In this document: in pieces, positions 15,272 through 23,982 of the stretch
Numbering within the stretch: the first letter of the stretch is position 1
How the letters are laid out: the number at the start of each line of letters is the position of its first letter
Notes under the pieces: generated by a model
Told to the model about the DNA's origin: nothing
Databases searched by the model: none
The model's input: only the letters and a program-made list of their open reading frames with translations
Assembly: GCA_964441705.1 (NCBI GenBank)
Contig: CAYTWF010000037.1
Span: forward strand, 1 to 31,706
DNA: 31,706 nucleotides
Direction of reading: 5' to 3'
Origin: Eshraghiella sp964441705
Lineage (GTDB): Bacteria; Bacillota; Clostridia; Lachnospirales; Lachnospiraceae
Translations under genes and position numbers: made by a program

Positions 15272-16294
15272 TTACATTTGATTAATTATCTGATATGTCT
15301 TGGCTGCTATCTGTGAAAGGTCGGCCTGTACTTCTACAGCCCCATCATCAAATGCCGCTTTTGGCATTCCATATACTATACAGCTTGCTTCGTTCTGACC
15401 TATCGTTCTTGCACCCGCCTCGCGCATGTGTAACAGGCCTGTGGCACCATCTCTTCCCATTCCTGTAAGAATAATACCAACGGCTTTTCGTCCTGCAGCA
15501 GCTGCAACTGAATCAAAAAGAACATCCACTGACGGGCAGTGTCCATTAACCTTAGGAGCCTGCCTGCACTCTACCTGATATATTCCATTAACCTTTATAA
15601 GGCGCATATGGGCATCTCCCGGTGCAATTAAAACCTGTCCTTTTAAAACCCTGTCACCGGTCTGAGCCTCCTTAACAACGACTCTGCACTGATTATTAAG
15701 TCTGTCTGCATACATTTTGGTAAATCCAGGTGGCATATGCTGAACTACAACGGTTCCGGGAATATCTGGTCCAAATTCCTTTACAACATCAAATATAGCC
15801 TCGGTTCCTCCTGTTGAAGCTCCAATTGCAACAACAAGGTCGTCCCTTACAATGTTTCCTGACGGATGCTGGGCTGCAATTACCTTTTTATGTTCACCAA
15901 CCTTTACAGTTGAGGCAATTTTGATTTTGGTTACCAGCTCTCTCTTCATAAATTCGGCAAGCCGTGCTGCATCAAGTCCCGACGGCTTATTAACAAATTC
16001 AACAGCGCCAGCCTGCAGTGCATCAAATACCTTATCATTAAGGGCACTTATAACTACTACTGGCAATGGGTATTGAGGCATTAATTTCCTTAGGAATTCA
16101 ATACCGCTCATCTTTGGAAGTTCAACATCAAGTGTCATTACATCTGGTTCATACTTAAGAATGGCATCTCGGGCTTCGTAAGGGTCTCCGGCAGTACCAA
16201 CCACATCAATAGCCGGGTCTGCATTAAGACATTTAACTAGAAGTTCGCGGAAAAACATTGAATCTTCAACTACAAGTACTTTGATTTTACGCAT
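15272..16294 (-). CDS. cheB: Chemotaxis protein-glutamate methylesterase/deamidase CheB
   Basis: CheB removes methyl groups from receptors and can deamidate them. The 340-aa protein has an N-terminal receiver (Asp56 in MTLDVELPKM, Lys103 in NKPSG), a linker at about 120-150, and the methylesterase domain with the catalytic triad Ser160 (IGASTGGTEA), His186 (VQHMPPGFT) and Asp282 (TGMGRDGATG). All are intact. The ribosome site is a modest GGTG. It follows cheR by 18 bases, forming the usual adaptation pair. Confidence 0.97.
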   Translation of the reverse strand: MRKIKVLVVEDSMFFRELLVKCLNADPAIDVVGTAGDPYEARDAILKYEPDVMTLDVELPKMSGIEFLRKLMPQYPLPVVVISALNDKVFDALQAGAVEFVNKPSGLDAARLAEFMKRELVTKIKIASTVKVGEHKKVIAAQHPSGNIVRDDLVVAIGASTGGTEAIFDVVKEFGPDIPGTVVVQHMPPGFTKMYADRLNNQCRVVVKEAQTGDRVLKGQVLIAPGDAHMRLIKVNGIYQVECRQAPKVNGHCPSVDVLFDSVAAAAGRKAVGIILTGMGRDGATGLLHMREAGARTIGQNEASCIVYGMPKAAFDDGAVEVQADLSQIAAKTYQIINQM

Positions 16295-16312
16295 AATTCT
16301 TCACCACTTTTT

Positions 16313-17112
16313 CTATTTTTTGTATACGGAAGGTCCAACATATTGAAACGGTGTACTGTTTCTGTCAATACATTCTGTTGTACCAATAAAAAGGTAACCT
16401 CCCGGCTCCATTACATCATATACCTTGTCAAGTAATTCCTTCTTGGTCTTGTCATCAAAATATATCATTACATTTCTAAGAAAAACTACATGCATTTTCT
16501 TTCTGAACGGAAATGGATTCATCAGATTAAATTGTCTGAAAATAACATTATTACGTATATCCTCATTAACCTGATAATGTTCTTCGTCAATCCGTGTAAA
16601 ATACATATGCTTCCATCGGGGCAGCAACGGTTCAATTCTTTGTGCTGTATATATCCCTGAAACAGCCTCTGAAAGAACCTTAAGAGAAATATCTGTTGCC
16701 AGAATTTCTGTATTCCACTGATTATATTCAAAGGAAAGATAATCCTTAACAAGCATTGCAAGCGTATATGCCTCTTCTCCTGAGGAGGACGCAGCTGACC
16801 ATATTCTCATATCGTGTGAATATTTTTCTTTTTCCCGAAGCTCTGGAAGAACAACATCCCGGAAAAACTGAAAATGGTCAAACTCTCGCATAAAATATGT
16901 ATGGTTGGTGGTAAGCATATCTACCAGTGTCACGGCAGCATCGCCCTTAGGATTGAGTTCCACCTCATCCATAAAAGCTGAATAATCAGAATATCCATGG
17001 GATTCCAGATAGAAATCCATTCTTCCTGACACAATCGCTTTTTTTCACTTAAATCTATTCCGAACCTATTGTGCATATACTGCACAATTCTGCCAAATTC
17101 ATTATCTGTCAT
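16313..17112 (-). CDS. cheR: Chemotaxis methyltransferase CheR, split into two frames at a -1 slippery site
   Basis: CheR methylates receptor glutamates using S-adenosylmethionine. Frame one starts at ATG 17112 (MTDNEFGRIVQYMHNRFGIDLSEKK, the normal CheR N-terminus) but leaves the CheR sequence after codon 25 and stops at 16930. The rest of CheR (AIVSGRMDFYLESHGY onward, including the SAM motif IWSAASSSGEEAYTLAM and FLRNVMIYFD) lies in the -1 frame up to 16313. The break is exactly at A AAA AAG (17038-17044). A -1 slip gives a continuous protein of about 266 aa, the usual CheR size. The 60-aa zero-frame product would be inactive. Either programmed frameshifting or a lost A in a seven-A run explains it. 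ATGA overlap with the HD-GYP gene couples its start. Confidence 0.88.
17038..17044 (-). other. A AAA AAG slippery heptamer within cheR
   Basis: In the zero frame the codons are GAA AAA AAG CGA, so the heptamer A AAA AAG is in the right phase for tandem -1 slippage by Lys-tRNA, as in E. coli dnaX. After the slip the next codon is GCG, leading straight into the rest of CheR. A weak GGATT/AATCC stem can form about 18 bases downstream; no strong internal Shine-Dalgarno sequence is visible upstream. Confidence 0.7.
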
Positions 17113-18227
17113 AAAGATGTTCGCTCCTTGATGTAGTTGGCAGGCGGATTCTTTTTGAACTGTTTTTCAATTCTGAAAAATGTGTCCATGATATATGGGT
17201 CAAACTTTCTGCCTGTTTCGTCTTTCATTATCTGTATTGCTTCTTCATAGGTATGCTGCTTCATATATACTCTTTCACGTAGAATTACATCATATGTATC
17301 TACAATTGAAACAATTCTCGCTGCCAATGGAATTTCATCACCCTTAAGTCCATCAGGATATCCTGTTCCATCCCAGTTCTCATGATGCCACCTAACAACA
17401 TCTATTGCCATTTTAGCAAAATAATTGTCATCTGCATTCTCATAAACGTCTCTTAAAAGCTCGCTTCCATTAGATGTATGCTGTCTTATAATATTCATAT
17501 CATATTCCGAAAGAGCAGTTGATTTATCAAGAATCTCTTTGGGAATAGTTACCTTTCCAATGTCGTGAATAGATGCTGCAATTTCAATTGCGTCAACAAA
17601 GGTTGAGGATATCTGATTCTCATATCGTTCTGTAAAATTAAGTGCCTGTGCTAAAAGCCTTGCATTAGCAGCAACGTATTCAATATGCGTTTCCATGCCA
17701 AGATATCTTTCACCATCTGCAAAGGTTGAAAAGGCTTTAAGCAGTCTTTTCTGCTCCTCTTCAAGCTTCCATGCCTGCTCCTTTACAACCATATTAAGTC
17801 TGACATTATTCTCAGTCAGTTCCTTCTGCATAAAATACAGCTTTAAATGTGTATCAAGTCGCATGGCAATCTCACCATATTCATATGGCTTATGTATGAA
17901 ATCTACAGCACCAAGCTTAAAGGCTTTTTCCTTGTCACTGATTTCATCAACTGCTGAAACAAAAATAACAGGAATGTCTCTGGTCACAGGATTATTTTTA
18001 AGCATCTCGCAGAATTGATAACCATCAGTCCCAGGCATAACAATATCCAAAAGAAAAACAGATGGAAGTCTGTCTTTGAGCAATTCAAGTGCCTGGTCTA
18101 CAGAGGTCGCTGTCATAGGAGTGTAACCCATTCGTTTAATCATTTTTTCCAAAAGTCTGACATTGACTTCGATATCATCAACAATCATAACTACAGGTGT
18201 TGCCTGTTGTGTAATCTCCATTTCCAT
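17109..18227 (-). CDS. Response regulator with HD-GYP domain, probable c-di-GMP phosphodiesterase
   Basis: The 372-aa protein has a receiver domain (about 12-130; Asp61 in FLLDIVMPG, Lys113 in HKPYEYG), a helical linker (140-170), and an HD-GYP domain (175-350) with His221-Asp222 (IHDIGKVTIP) and the full HHENWDGTGYP signature at 281-291. HD-GYP proteins hydrolyse c-di-GMP, which governs the switch between swimming and attachment. All family residues are present. The kinase gene just upstream is the likely phosphodonor. The start may be ATG 18227 or the third codon (18221), which has the better-spaced AAAGG. Confidence 0.93.
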   Translation of the reverse strand: MEMEITQQATPVVMIVDDIEVNVRLLEKMIKRMGYTPMTATSVDQALELLKDRLPSVFLLDIVMPGTDGYQFCEMLKNNPVTRDIPVIFVSAVDEISDKEKAFKLGAVDFIHKPYEYGEIAMRLDTHLKLYFMQKELTENNVRLNMVVKEQAWKLEEEQKRLLKAFSTFADGERYLGMETHIEYVAANARLLAQALNFTERYENQISSTFVDAIEIAASIHDIGKVTIPKEILDKSTALSEYDMNIIRQHTSNGSELLRDVYENADDNYFAKMAIDVVRWHHENWDGTGYPDGLKGDEIPLAARIVSIVDTYDVILRERVYMKQHTYEEAIQIMKDETGRKFDPYIMDTFFRIEKQFKKNPPANYIKERTSL

Positions 18228-18249
18228 CCTTTTGCTGTCTCCCTCCTTG

Positions 18250-19662
18250 TCAGTTCATCATTTCATTGATATAAGCTATGCTTTTATCGTAATCCTCTTT
18301 TCTTATTGACATTGTCATTCTGAAAAGTTTGTGTTTCAGTTCATCATCAGCACCACCAAGAAGTTTCTTAAGAACATCTGCAAAATACTCTGCTTTTTCC
18401 CAGTTACCAATCTCTACTGATAAGAGCAGCTTCTCATACATACTTCTGGTCTGTTTCTTATTCTCAGGACTTCCATATATAAACGCCTGTTCGCTTGTGT
18501 TTTCATTATCTATGGAAATATTCTGCTTAAAGGAAGGAAGACTGATTATCTTCTCCTTATCCCGTCCGGTTTCATTAGTCTTAAAGCATACAGTAAAAGA
18601 AAATGTACTGCCCTTACCCCTCTCACTGCTTACCGTAATTGAGCCATTCATCAGTTCGACAAGCTGCCTTGTAACAAAAAGTCCCAGTCCTGTTCCACCA
18701 TACTGCCTTGTGACCGAGCCATCCACCTGGGAAAAGCTTTTAAACAGTCTATCCTTTTGCTCTGGTCCAATTCCTATACCTGTATCTATTACAAAAAAAG
18801 TAAGCTCTACAACATCATTTTTCTGGAAGGTTCTATATACTTCAACCTTAACCGAACCAATGGATGTGAATTTCATTCCATTAGATATAAGGTTATTAAG
18901 AATCTGGGTAAGTCGTAAATCATCTCCAATAAGCTTAGCTGGTATATCCTCAGCAACTGTAATGGAAAGACCAATTCCCTTCTCATTGGCGACAGGAAGA
19001 TTAGTCTCAACAACATGATTAATACATTCCCTGAAATCAAATTCCTGTATATTAAGCTCAAACTTACCCGCTTCAATCTTGGAAAAATCCAGCATATCGT
19101 TAATTATCTTTTCCATATTGGAGCAGCACTTAAGGATAATATCCATTGTTCTGCGCTTACCGGAATCGGGCTCCTCCATCTGAAGATTCTTAACATGACC
19201 CTTAATCCCATTAACCGGTGTTCGCAGCTCGTGGGTTATGTTGGCAACAAATTCATTACGGGTTCGCATAACATCTTCCATATGCTTAACCGCATTATGC
19301 ATTTCACTTTCAAGATACTGCTCATCAGTAATATTAATAATTGAAGCAATATTAACACTTTGCTTATTATCAAATACAATTCTGTTAAGCTTAACCTTGG
19401 CAGGAAAACACGTATTATTAGCTCTATATACAGGCGTCTCTATCTCACCCTGGCTGGCAGATTCAACATACCGTGCAATATCTACATCTTTATCAGGAAA
19501 AATTACACAAAGAATATTGTGTATATACAAAGAATCCAGTGAATAACCTAGTTCCCCCTGACCCGCATTATTAATAAAGGTAACCTTACCTTCATTATCA
19601 AATATAATTATGCATCCCAATACATCATTAAAAATATCACGAATTACCTGTTCAGACTCCAT
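18250..19662 (-). CDS. PAS-domain hybrid-type-like sensor histidine kinase, soluble
   Basis: The 470-aa protein has no transmembrane segment. It has a PAS domain at about 1-115 (IRDIFNDVLGCIIIFDNEGKVTF), HisKA with His144 (FVANITHELRTPVNG), and HATPase_c with N box (NNLISNGMKF), G1 (DTGIGIG) and G2 (GGTGLGLF). All are intact. The N box lacks the usual NAxKFT form but is close. The last 110 residues form a charged helical tail with no receiver domain. The start is placed at ATG 19662 since GAGG lies 8 bases upstream; an in-frame GTG at 19671 overlaps the ribosome site. It opens the signalling operon and precedes the HD-GYP response regulator, a likely partner. The cue sensed by PAS is unknown. 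Confidence 0.93.
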   Translation of the reverse strand: MESEQVIRDIFNDVLGCIIIFDNEGKVTFINNAGQGELGYSLDSLYIHNILCVIFPDKDVDIARYVESASQGEIETPVYRANNTCFPAKVKLNRIVFDNKQSVNIASIINITDEQYLESEMHNAVKHMEDVMRTRNEFVANITHELRTPVNGIKGHVKNLQMEEPDSGKRRTMDIILKCCSNMEKIINDMLDFSKIEAGKFELNIQEFDFRECINHVVETNLPVANEKGIGLSITVAEDIPAKLIGDDLRLTQILNNLISNGMKFTSIGSVKVEVYRTFQKNDVVELTFFVIDTGIGIGPEQKDRLFKSFSQVDGSVTRQYGGTGLGLFVTRQLVELMNGSITVSSERGKGSTFSFTVCFKTNETGRDKEKIISLPSFKQNISIDNENTSEQAFIYGSPENKKQTRSMYEKLLLSVEIGNWEKAEYFADVLKKLLGGADDELKHKLFRMTMSIRKEDYDKSIAYINEMMN

Positions 19663-19715
19663 ATATTCCACCTCAAAAATATATACAATGTAAAAACAAT
19701 TCGTACTCTGCTCCT

Positions 19716-19744
19716 ATTATATAATACTAATTTCCCAGATACAA
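19716..19744 (-). promoter_or_regulatory. Candidate promoter of the chemotaxis operon
   Basis: TATAAT (19716-19721) is a perfect -10; the -35 (19739-19744) is TTGTAT, with a 17-base spacer. It lies 54 bases before the kinase start. No convincing sigma-28 (flagellar) promoter was found; a CTAAA and GTCGAAAA pair farther upstream has the wrong spacing. Confidence 0.65.
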
Positions 19745-19802
19745 TATCTAATATTACTTTTTTCGACTTTTTTAGCTATTTTTAGTCTATGATACCGCGA
19801 AG

Positions 19803-19839
19803 AACAATAAATATGCCCCTGAATAAATATTCAGAGGCA
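19803..19839 (-). terminator. Terminator after the MetRS-type gene
   Basis: TGCCCCTGAAT (19814-19824) pairs with ATTCAGAGGCA (19829-19839), 11 pairs with one G-U in the RNA and a 4-nt loop, followed on the minus strand by TATTTATTG. It lies 9 bases past the stop codon and ends transcripts before the chemotaxis operon promoter. Confidence 0.8.
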
Positions 19840-19847
19840 CAAAATTA

Positions 19848-21863
19848 TTATTTATCAAACTGACATTCAAGTTTTTCAAAGAAATCCACACGTGGTTCCA
19901 GGAATTTAAGCTCATGTTCTGCAAGATTACCTGTGTAATATTCAATTGGCTCAAAAATATGCTCCCAGTTCCAGAGCTCTTCGCCAATATTCATATAATC
20001 TCTGAACATCTCACAGCCCTTAGGTGCAATTGGATGAACAAGAATGGCAATTATTTTGCATGCATAGAAACAGTCAATCAAGGTCTGACGTCTCAGCTCA
20101 TCATTACCATCACGGTCAGCCACCTTTACGTTATTAACCCAATGCTTGTTAATCTCTCTGATATATGAATCAATAACATATGCAATTCTGTGGAATTCAT
20201 GGTTGTACATATGTCTTTCGTATTCCAATACACTGTCCTTAGTAAGCTTAAGAATTTTCTCGCTTACCTCTCCTGCCGGAATCTTACCATCATGGTTAGA
20301 CTGAACAGCATAGAAACAGGAACGAATAAGTCTGTTAAATACATTGGTAAGGAGATTTCCCTCCTTAAGAACCATATCGGCTCCCTGTCTTTCCTCTTCA
20401 GGCATATATACCTGTGGCTTAAAGCCTGTACTCTTAGAGGACAGACCAAGACTCATAAAATGCATCCTAAGCTGTTCAGGTGTATAATATTCCAAAAGCT
20501 CATTAGCCATAGGTGGCTTGATTGCTGAGCTTGAGCTTGCCTTGGTATCCATAAAAAGAATATGTCTGTTAGGAATAATATGAGGAAGGTTAATCTTTTC
20601 CATATCAGGCTTTTCATTTTTAGGAACTGTAAGTCCTGTAAACATTGCCATTTCAGCTATAGCATAGAAATAGATGTTATCCTCGCCAATAAACTGATAT
20701 ACAATTGATTCATCATCGTTCCACCATTTTTTCCACTCATCAGGAGCGGCACCCTTTTCTTCAAGATATGCTCTTGTAAAGGAAATTGGAGCCCATAGAG
20801 ATTCCGGCCATACCCAGAAGGTAAGGTCCTTCTGGTCCTCACAGTCCGGAACAGGAACACCCCATTCAATATTTCCGGAGAGTCTGAATGGAACCAGTGT
20901 TTTACCTGAACGGTATCTGATATTAAGTGAATCAAGCACCTTCTTAGCTGAATCACGGTCATCAAGATTCTTAAACTCAAAGGTAACGGAAGGCTTCTTC
21001 TCCTCATTAACAGTTGAATGCTCTGGAAGCTGTGCTTCAACTGCCTCAAGTGATGGTGCTCCCTCTTCTCCATTCATGTATTTTTTCTGAACGTAGAGAA
21101 CAGGCTTTTTCAGAAACTCATCTATTGTATTAAGCTCATATTTACGTGTGTTAGAATTTTTCTGGAGATACTGTACTCTTTCCTCCATCATATCAATACA
21201 ATCCTCAAGAGCAAAATACCAGTTAGTTACATTCTTAAGAACCGGCTTTTCACCTGAAAGTGTACTTATCGGATTAATCAGCTCCTCAGGCATATACTGA
21301 TGTCCCAGTGAACATTCATCTGCATAGCCCTTCTCAGACTGGCAGCCATCAATAGGACAGCGTCCTACAACCTGACGTCCATTCAAAAAAACTCCCATTT
21401 TCTCATCATAGAACTGTGGAGAGCTCATTTTTTTGATATATCCATTCTTATAGAGGGTTTCAAATACCTCTTTGGATACCTGCTTATGCATTTCTCCTGT
21501 TTTTCCAAGTGCAGATGCGCCAAAAAGATTGAAGCTCATCTCATACTTATCAAGAGTAGCCTTCTGGCTGTTATGATTACGCGTAACGTAATCCTCTATT
21601 GTACCTTCATAGCCATCTTCCTTAAGCTTACGGAAGCTTTCCATAATAGGTGAACCGTAGCAGTCGGTACCTGATACGAAAATAACGTTGTCTTTACCGA
21701 TTCTGTCTCTTAAGAATCTGGCAAAAATATCTGCATGAACAAACATGCCGCCAACATGTCCAAAATGGAGTTCCTTATTGCCATATGGCATTCCTCCTGT
21801 TATTACTGCACGCTTTGGAAATACCGGTCTTTCTTCCATGTTTGTAAGTCTTTTGCTTATCAT
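19848..21863 (-). CDS. metG: Divergent methionyl-tRNA synthetase-type class I synthetase, 671 aa
   Basis: This is a class I aminoacyl-tRNA synthetase of the MetRS type: TGGMPYGNKELHFGHVGG with HFGH for HIGH (residues 33-36), GTDCYGSPIM, a zinc-knuckle-like Cys169/Cys174/Cys184/His188 set, NIEWGVPVPD, and EWKKWWN..FIGEDNIYF. It departs from normal MetRS in several places: KMSKS is replaced by KASSS (441-445), the usual VWFDAPIGY is VWPESLWAP, an extra domain of about 80 residues (250-330) is inserted in the connective peptide, and no C-terminal tRNA-binding (Trbp111) domain is present. It may charge Met, be a second MetRS, or have changed specificity. Its start at 21863 has GGAGAA. It is directly downstream of the interrupted mcp. 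Confidence 0.8.
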   Translation of the reverse strand: MISKRLTNMEERPVFPKRAVITGGMPYGNKELHFGHVGGMFVHADIFARFLRDRIGKDNVIFVSGTDCYGSPIMESFRKLKEDGYEGTIEDYVTRNHNSQKATLDKYEMSFNLFGASALGKTGEMHKQVSKEVFETLYKNGYIKKMSSPQFYDEKMGVFLNGRQVVGRCPIDGCQSEKGYADECSLGHQYMPEELINPISTLSGEKPVLKNVTNWYFALEDCIDMMEERVQYLQKNSNTRKYELNTIDEFLKKPVLYVQKKYMNGEEGAPSLEAVEAQLPEHSTVNEEKKPSVTFEFKNLDDRDSAKKVLDSLNIRYRSGKTLVPFRLSGNIEWGVPVPDCEDQKDLTFWVWPESLWAPISFTRAYLEEKGAAPDEWKKWWNDDESIVYQFIGEDNIYFYAIAEMAMFTGLTVPKNEKPDMEKINLPHIIPNRHILFMDTKASSSSAIKPPMANELLEYYTPEQLRMHFMSLGLSSKSTGFKPQVYMPEEERQGADMVLKEGNLLTNVFNRLIRSCFYAVQSNHDGKIPAGEVSEKILKLTKDSVLEYERHMYNHEFHRIAYVIDSYIREINKHWVNNVKVADRDGNDELRRQTLIDCFYACKIIAILVHPIAPKGCEMFRDYMNIGEELWNWEHIFEPIEYYTGNLAEHELKFLEPRVDFFEKLECQFDK

Positions 21864-21898
21864 TGCTGTTCTCCATTTCTAAAGTGTTATATATGATA

Positions 21899-23908
21899 TC
21901 AAACGGTAAAATGCTTAAGTATCTCATTGAGACTGCTGCTAAGCTCTTCAAGTGTTCTAACCTGGTTGGATATCTCGTCAGTATTCTTGGCACTGTCTGC
22001 TGCTGCAGAATCAATTGATTTCATCTCAGCAGATATTTCCTGATTGATTGAGGACACATTCTCCATCTGTCCTAAAACTGTGCTCATTGATGAGCTCATC
22101 TCCTCACAGGCAGCTCCCAGATTGGTTGCAATCTCAAGATAGCTTTCTGCATCCAGCTTATACTGTCTGGCTGTATTCTTCATATTATCATAATCGTTAA
22201 GTACCTGTTTATCAATAAATTCCAGCATCTTATTGGAATTCTCTGAAAGAGCGGCAACACTGCTGATAATCTCTTCTGTTATTGTCTGAATATCACCGAC
22301 AGCACTCTGGCTTTCTTCACTAAGCTTCTTAATCTCTTACGCAACTACTGCGAAGCCCTTACCCTGTTCTCCTGCTCTTGCTGCTTCTATGGAAGCATTT
22401 AGAGATAAAAGACTGGTCTGCTCTGAAATACCTGATATTTTATCAGCAAGAGCCTTAATCTGGTCAACCTTTCTGGCATCCTCAATTGACTGAATAAGCT
22501 TATGCTGGGTATCATCATAAATATCTGTTGCTGCGTTTACACTGCTGTCAGTCTGAGTCATAAGCTCGTTGGCTCTGTCATTAATTTCACCACCTGTAAC
22601 GGCAGCCTCGGAAGCACTTTTGGCAATTGTCTCAATAACTGTATTAATCTCACCGCCGCTTATTGAAGCCTCCCGGCTGATGTCTGATACCTGCTGTGTT
22701 TTATTGGTCAGTACTGCAATTGTACCTGATATATTGCCAACCTTTTCAGACAGCTCGTACATCTCGGCATTGGTATTATCCACTACCTCGCCTATTCTGG
22801 CTGCTTCATCCATAGTACTTAGAATTGTAGCCCTAATCTGTTTCTTAACATTGGCAGTAGCATCCATAATCTGCTCTGCTTCAGTTTTGTATGTGTCAGG
22901 AACCCTGTCATCAAAGTCTTTTTCATCCGTATCTGAAAAATCCCCTGTTGCAAATCTTTTAAGATTCTTTATAGGCTTTAATGCCTTATTAATTGTAAGC
23001 TCACCGATTACAAAGAAGCCCGCATATAAAGCAATTGATATTACTATGATTGCGTAAAATAATGAGCTTGTCCCATTAGATGTATTGGAGGTAGGTGATA
23101 CAATTCCAATTGTCCAGCCAGACACTGACATGTCAGACTCTGCTGCAAATACCAGTGTTCCATCATAGTCATTATACTTGTATGCATCATATTCAGGTAA
23201 CTCTTCCCGGTTTTCAAGAACCTGGGCAAGAGAAGTAACCGCATCTGCTGTTGGAAGATATTCCTCATTGTGATGATATATTATATTGCCATCTTTATCA
23301 CACAGGTATGCATATGAATTCTTATCATAGCTTAGCTCTGATACAATTTTAACAAGCTCATCAACCTTTACATCCATTCCTACAACACCAAGAACTGCAT
23401 TGTCATCATACATTGGATAGCTGATTGTAATTACCATGGCTCCTGTACTTGTGTCAACATATGGAGATGTAACATATACTCCCTTATTATCAATTGCATT
23501 CTTATACCAGTCTCTTGTGGTTGCATCAAAATCTGACGGAAGCCCCTCCTCACTGCCAGAGCCCATATACAGTGTTCTGTCAGCAAAAGCATAGTAAATG
23601 TCAAGAACTGATGAATCAAGTTTGGTAAGAGTAGTCCTTATAACCGGCTTATATTCATCTGTATCAAGGGACAGCGTCGATACAAGATTTGCTGTCTGAA
23701 TAACAATCTGAGACTTATCAACAATCCAGCCGTCAATTTTCTCAGCATATTCGTCAGCAATTGCATTCATAATCTTCATGTTGTCACGTTTGTTCAGTCT
23801 GTAGGTTAAAAATACGCTTGACGTGATCGTAAGAATTACAAGTATAAGCACAACAGCACTTAATCTTGATAAAATTTTGAATTTGATAGTTTTTCTTCTA
23901 TTTTTCAT
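21899..23908 (-). pseudogene. Cache-domain methyl-accepting chemotaxis protein, interrupted by an in-frame stop
   Basis: The coding frame from ATG 23908 runs through a transmembrane helix (about 14-37), an extracellular dCache-type sensor (about 55-275; DWYKNAIDNKGVYVTSPYVD, VLGVVGMDVKVDEL), a second transmembrane helix and a cytoplasmic coiled coil. At codon 524 a TAA (22337-22339) replaces the GAA expected in the tip motif VVAEEIKKL, just after GKGFAVVA. The same frame then continues in phase (EIKKLSEESQSAVGD) to 21899, giving 669 codons before the final stop in all. The truncated 523-aa product lacks half of the hairpin needed to bind CheA. ATG 23908 is chosen over an upstream frame because of GGGGAGG and a promoter whose -10 overlaps that extension. 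Confidence 0.9.
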
Positions 23909-23938
23909 TAGTATTATGCCTCCCCTAGCATTTTTATC

Positions 23939-23967
23939 ATTATAGTACATAAAATAAATGGCTTCAA
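23939..23967 (-). promoter_or_regulatory. Promoter of the Cache-domain mcp
   Basis: TTGAAG (23962-23967) and TATAAT (23939-23944) are separated by 17 bases on the minus strand. The transcript would start near 23932, leaving a short leader with GGGGAGG before ATG 23908. It is a sigma-A-type promoter, not the flagellar sigma-28 type. Confidence 0.8.
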
Positions 23968-23982
23968 TAGTAAGATAAAAAA

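Noticed and set aside
16313..17032. CheR starting separately at GTG 17032
   Set aside because: There is no ribosome site before it and it would lack the conserved CheR N-terminal helices, which are encoded just upstream in the other frame.
19745..19800. Sigma-28 flagellar promoter before the PAS kinase
   Set aside because: CTAAA and GTCGAAAA are present but the spacing is about 13 bases rather than 15 and the GCCGATAA element is poor; the TATAAT promoter is better.
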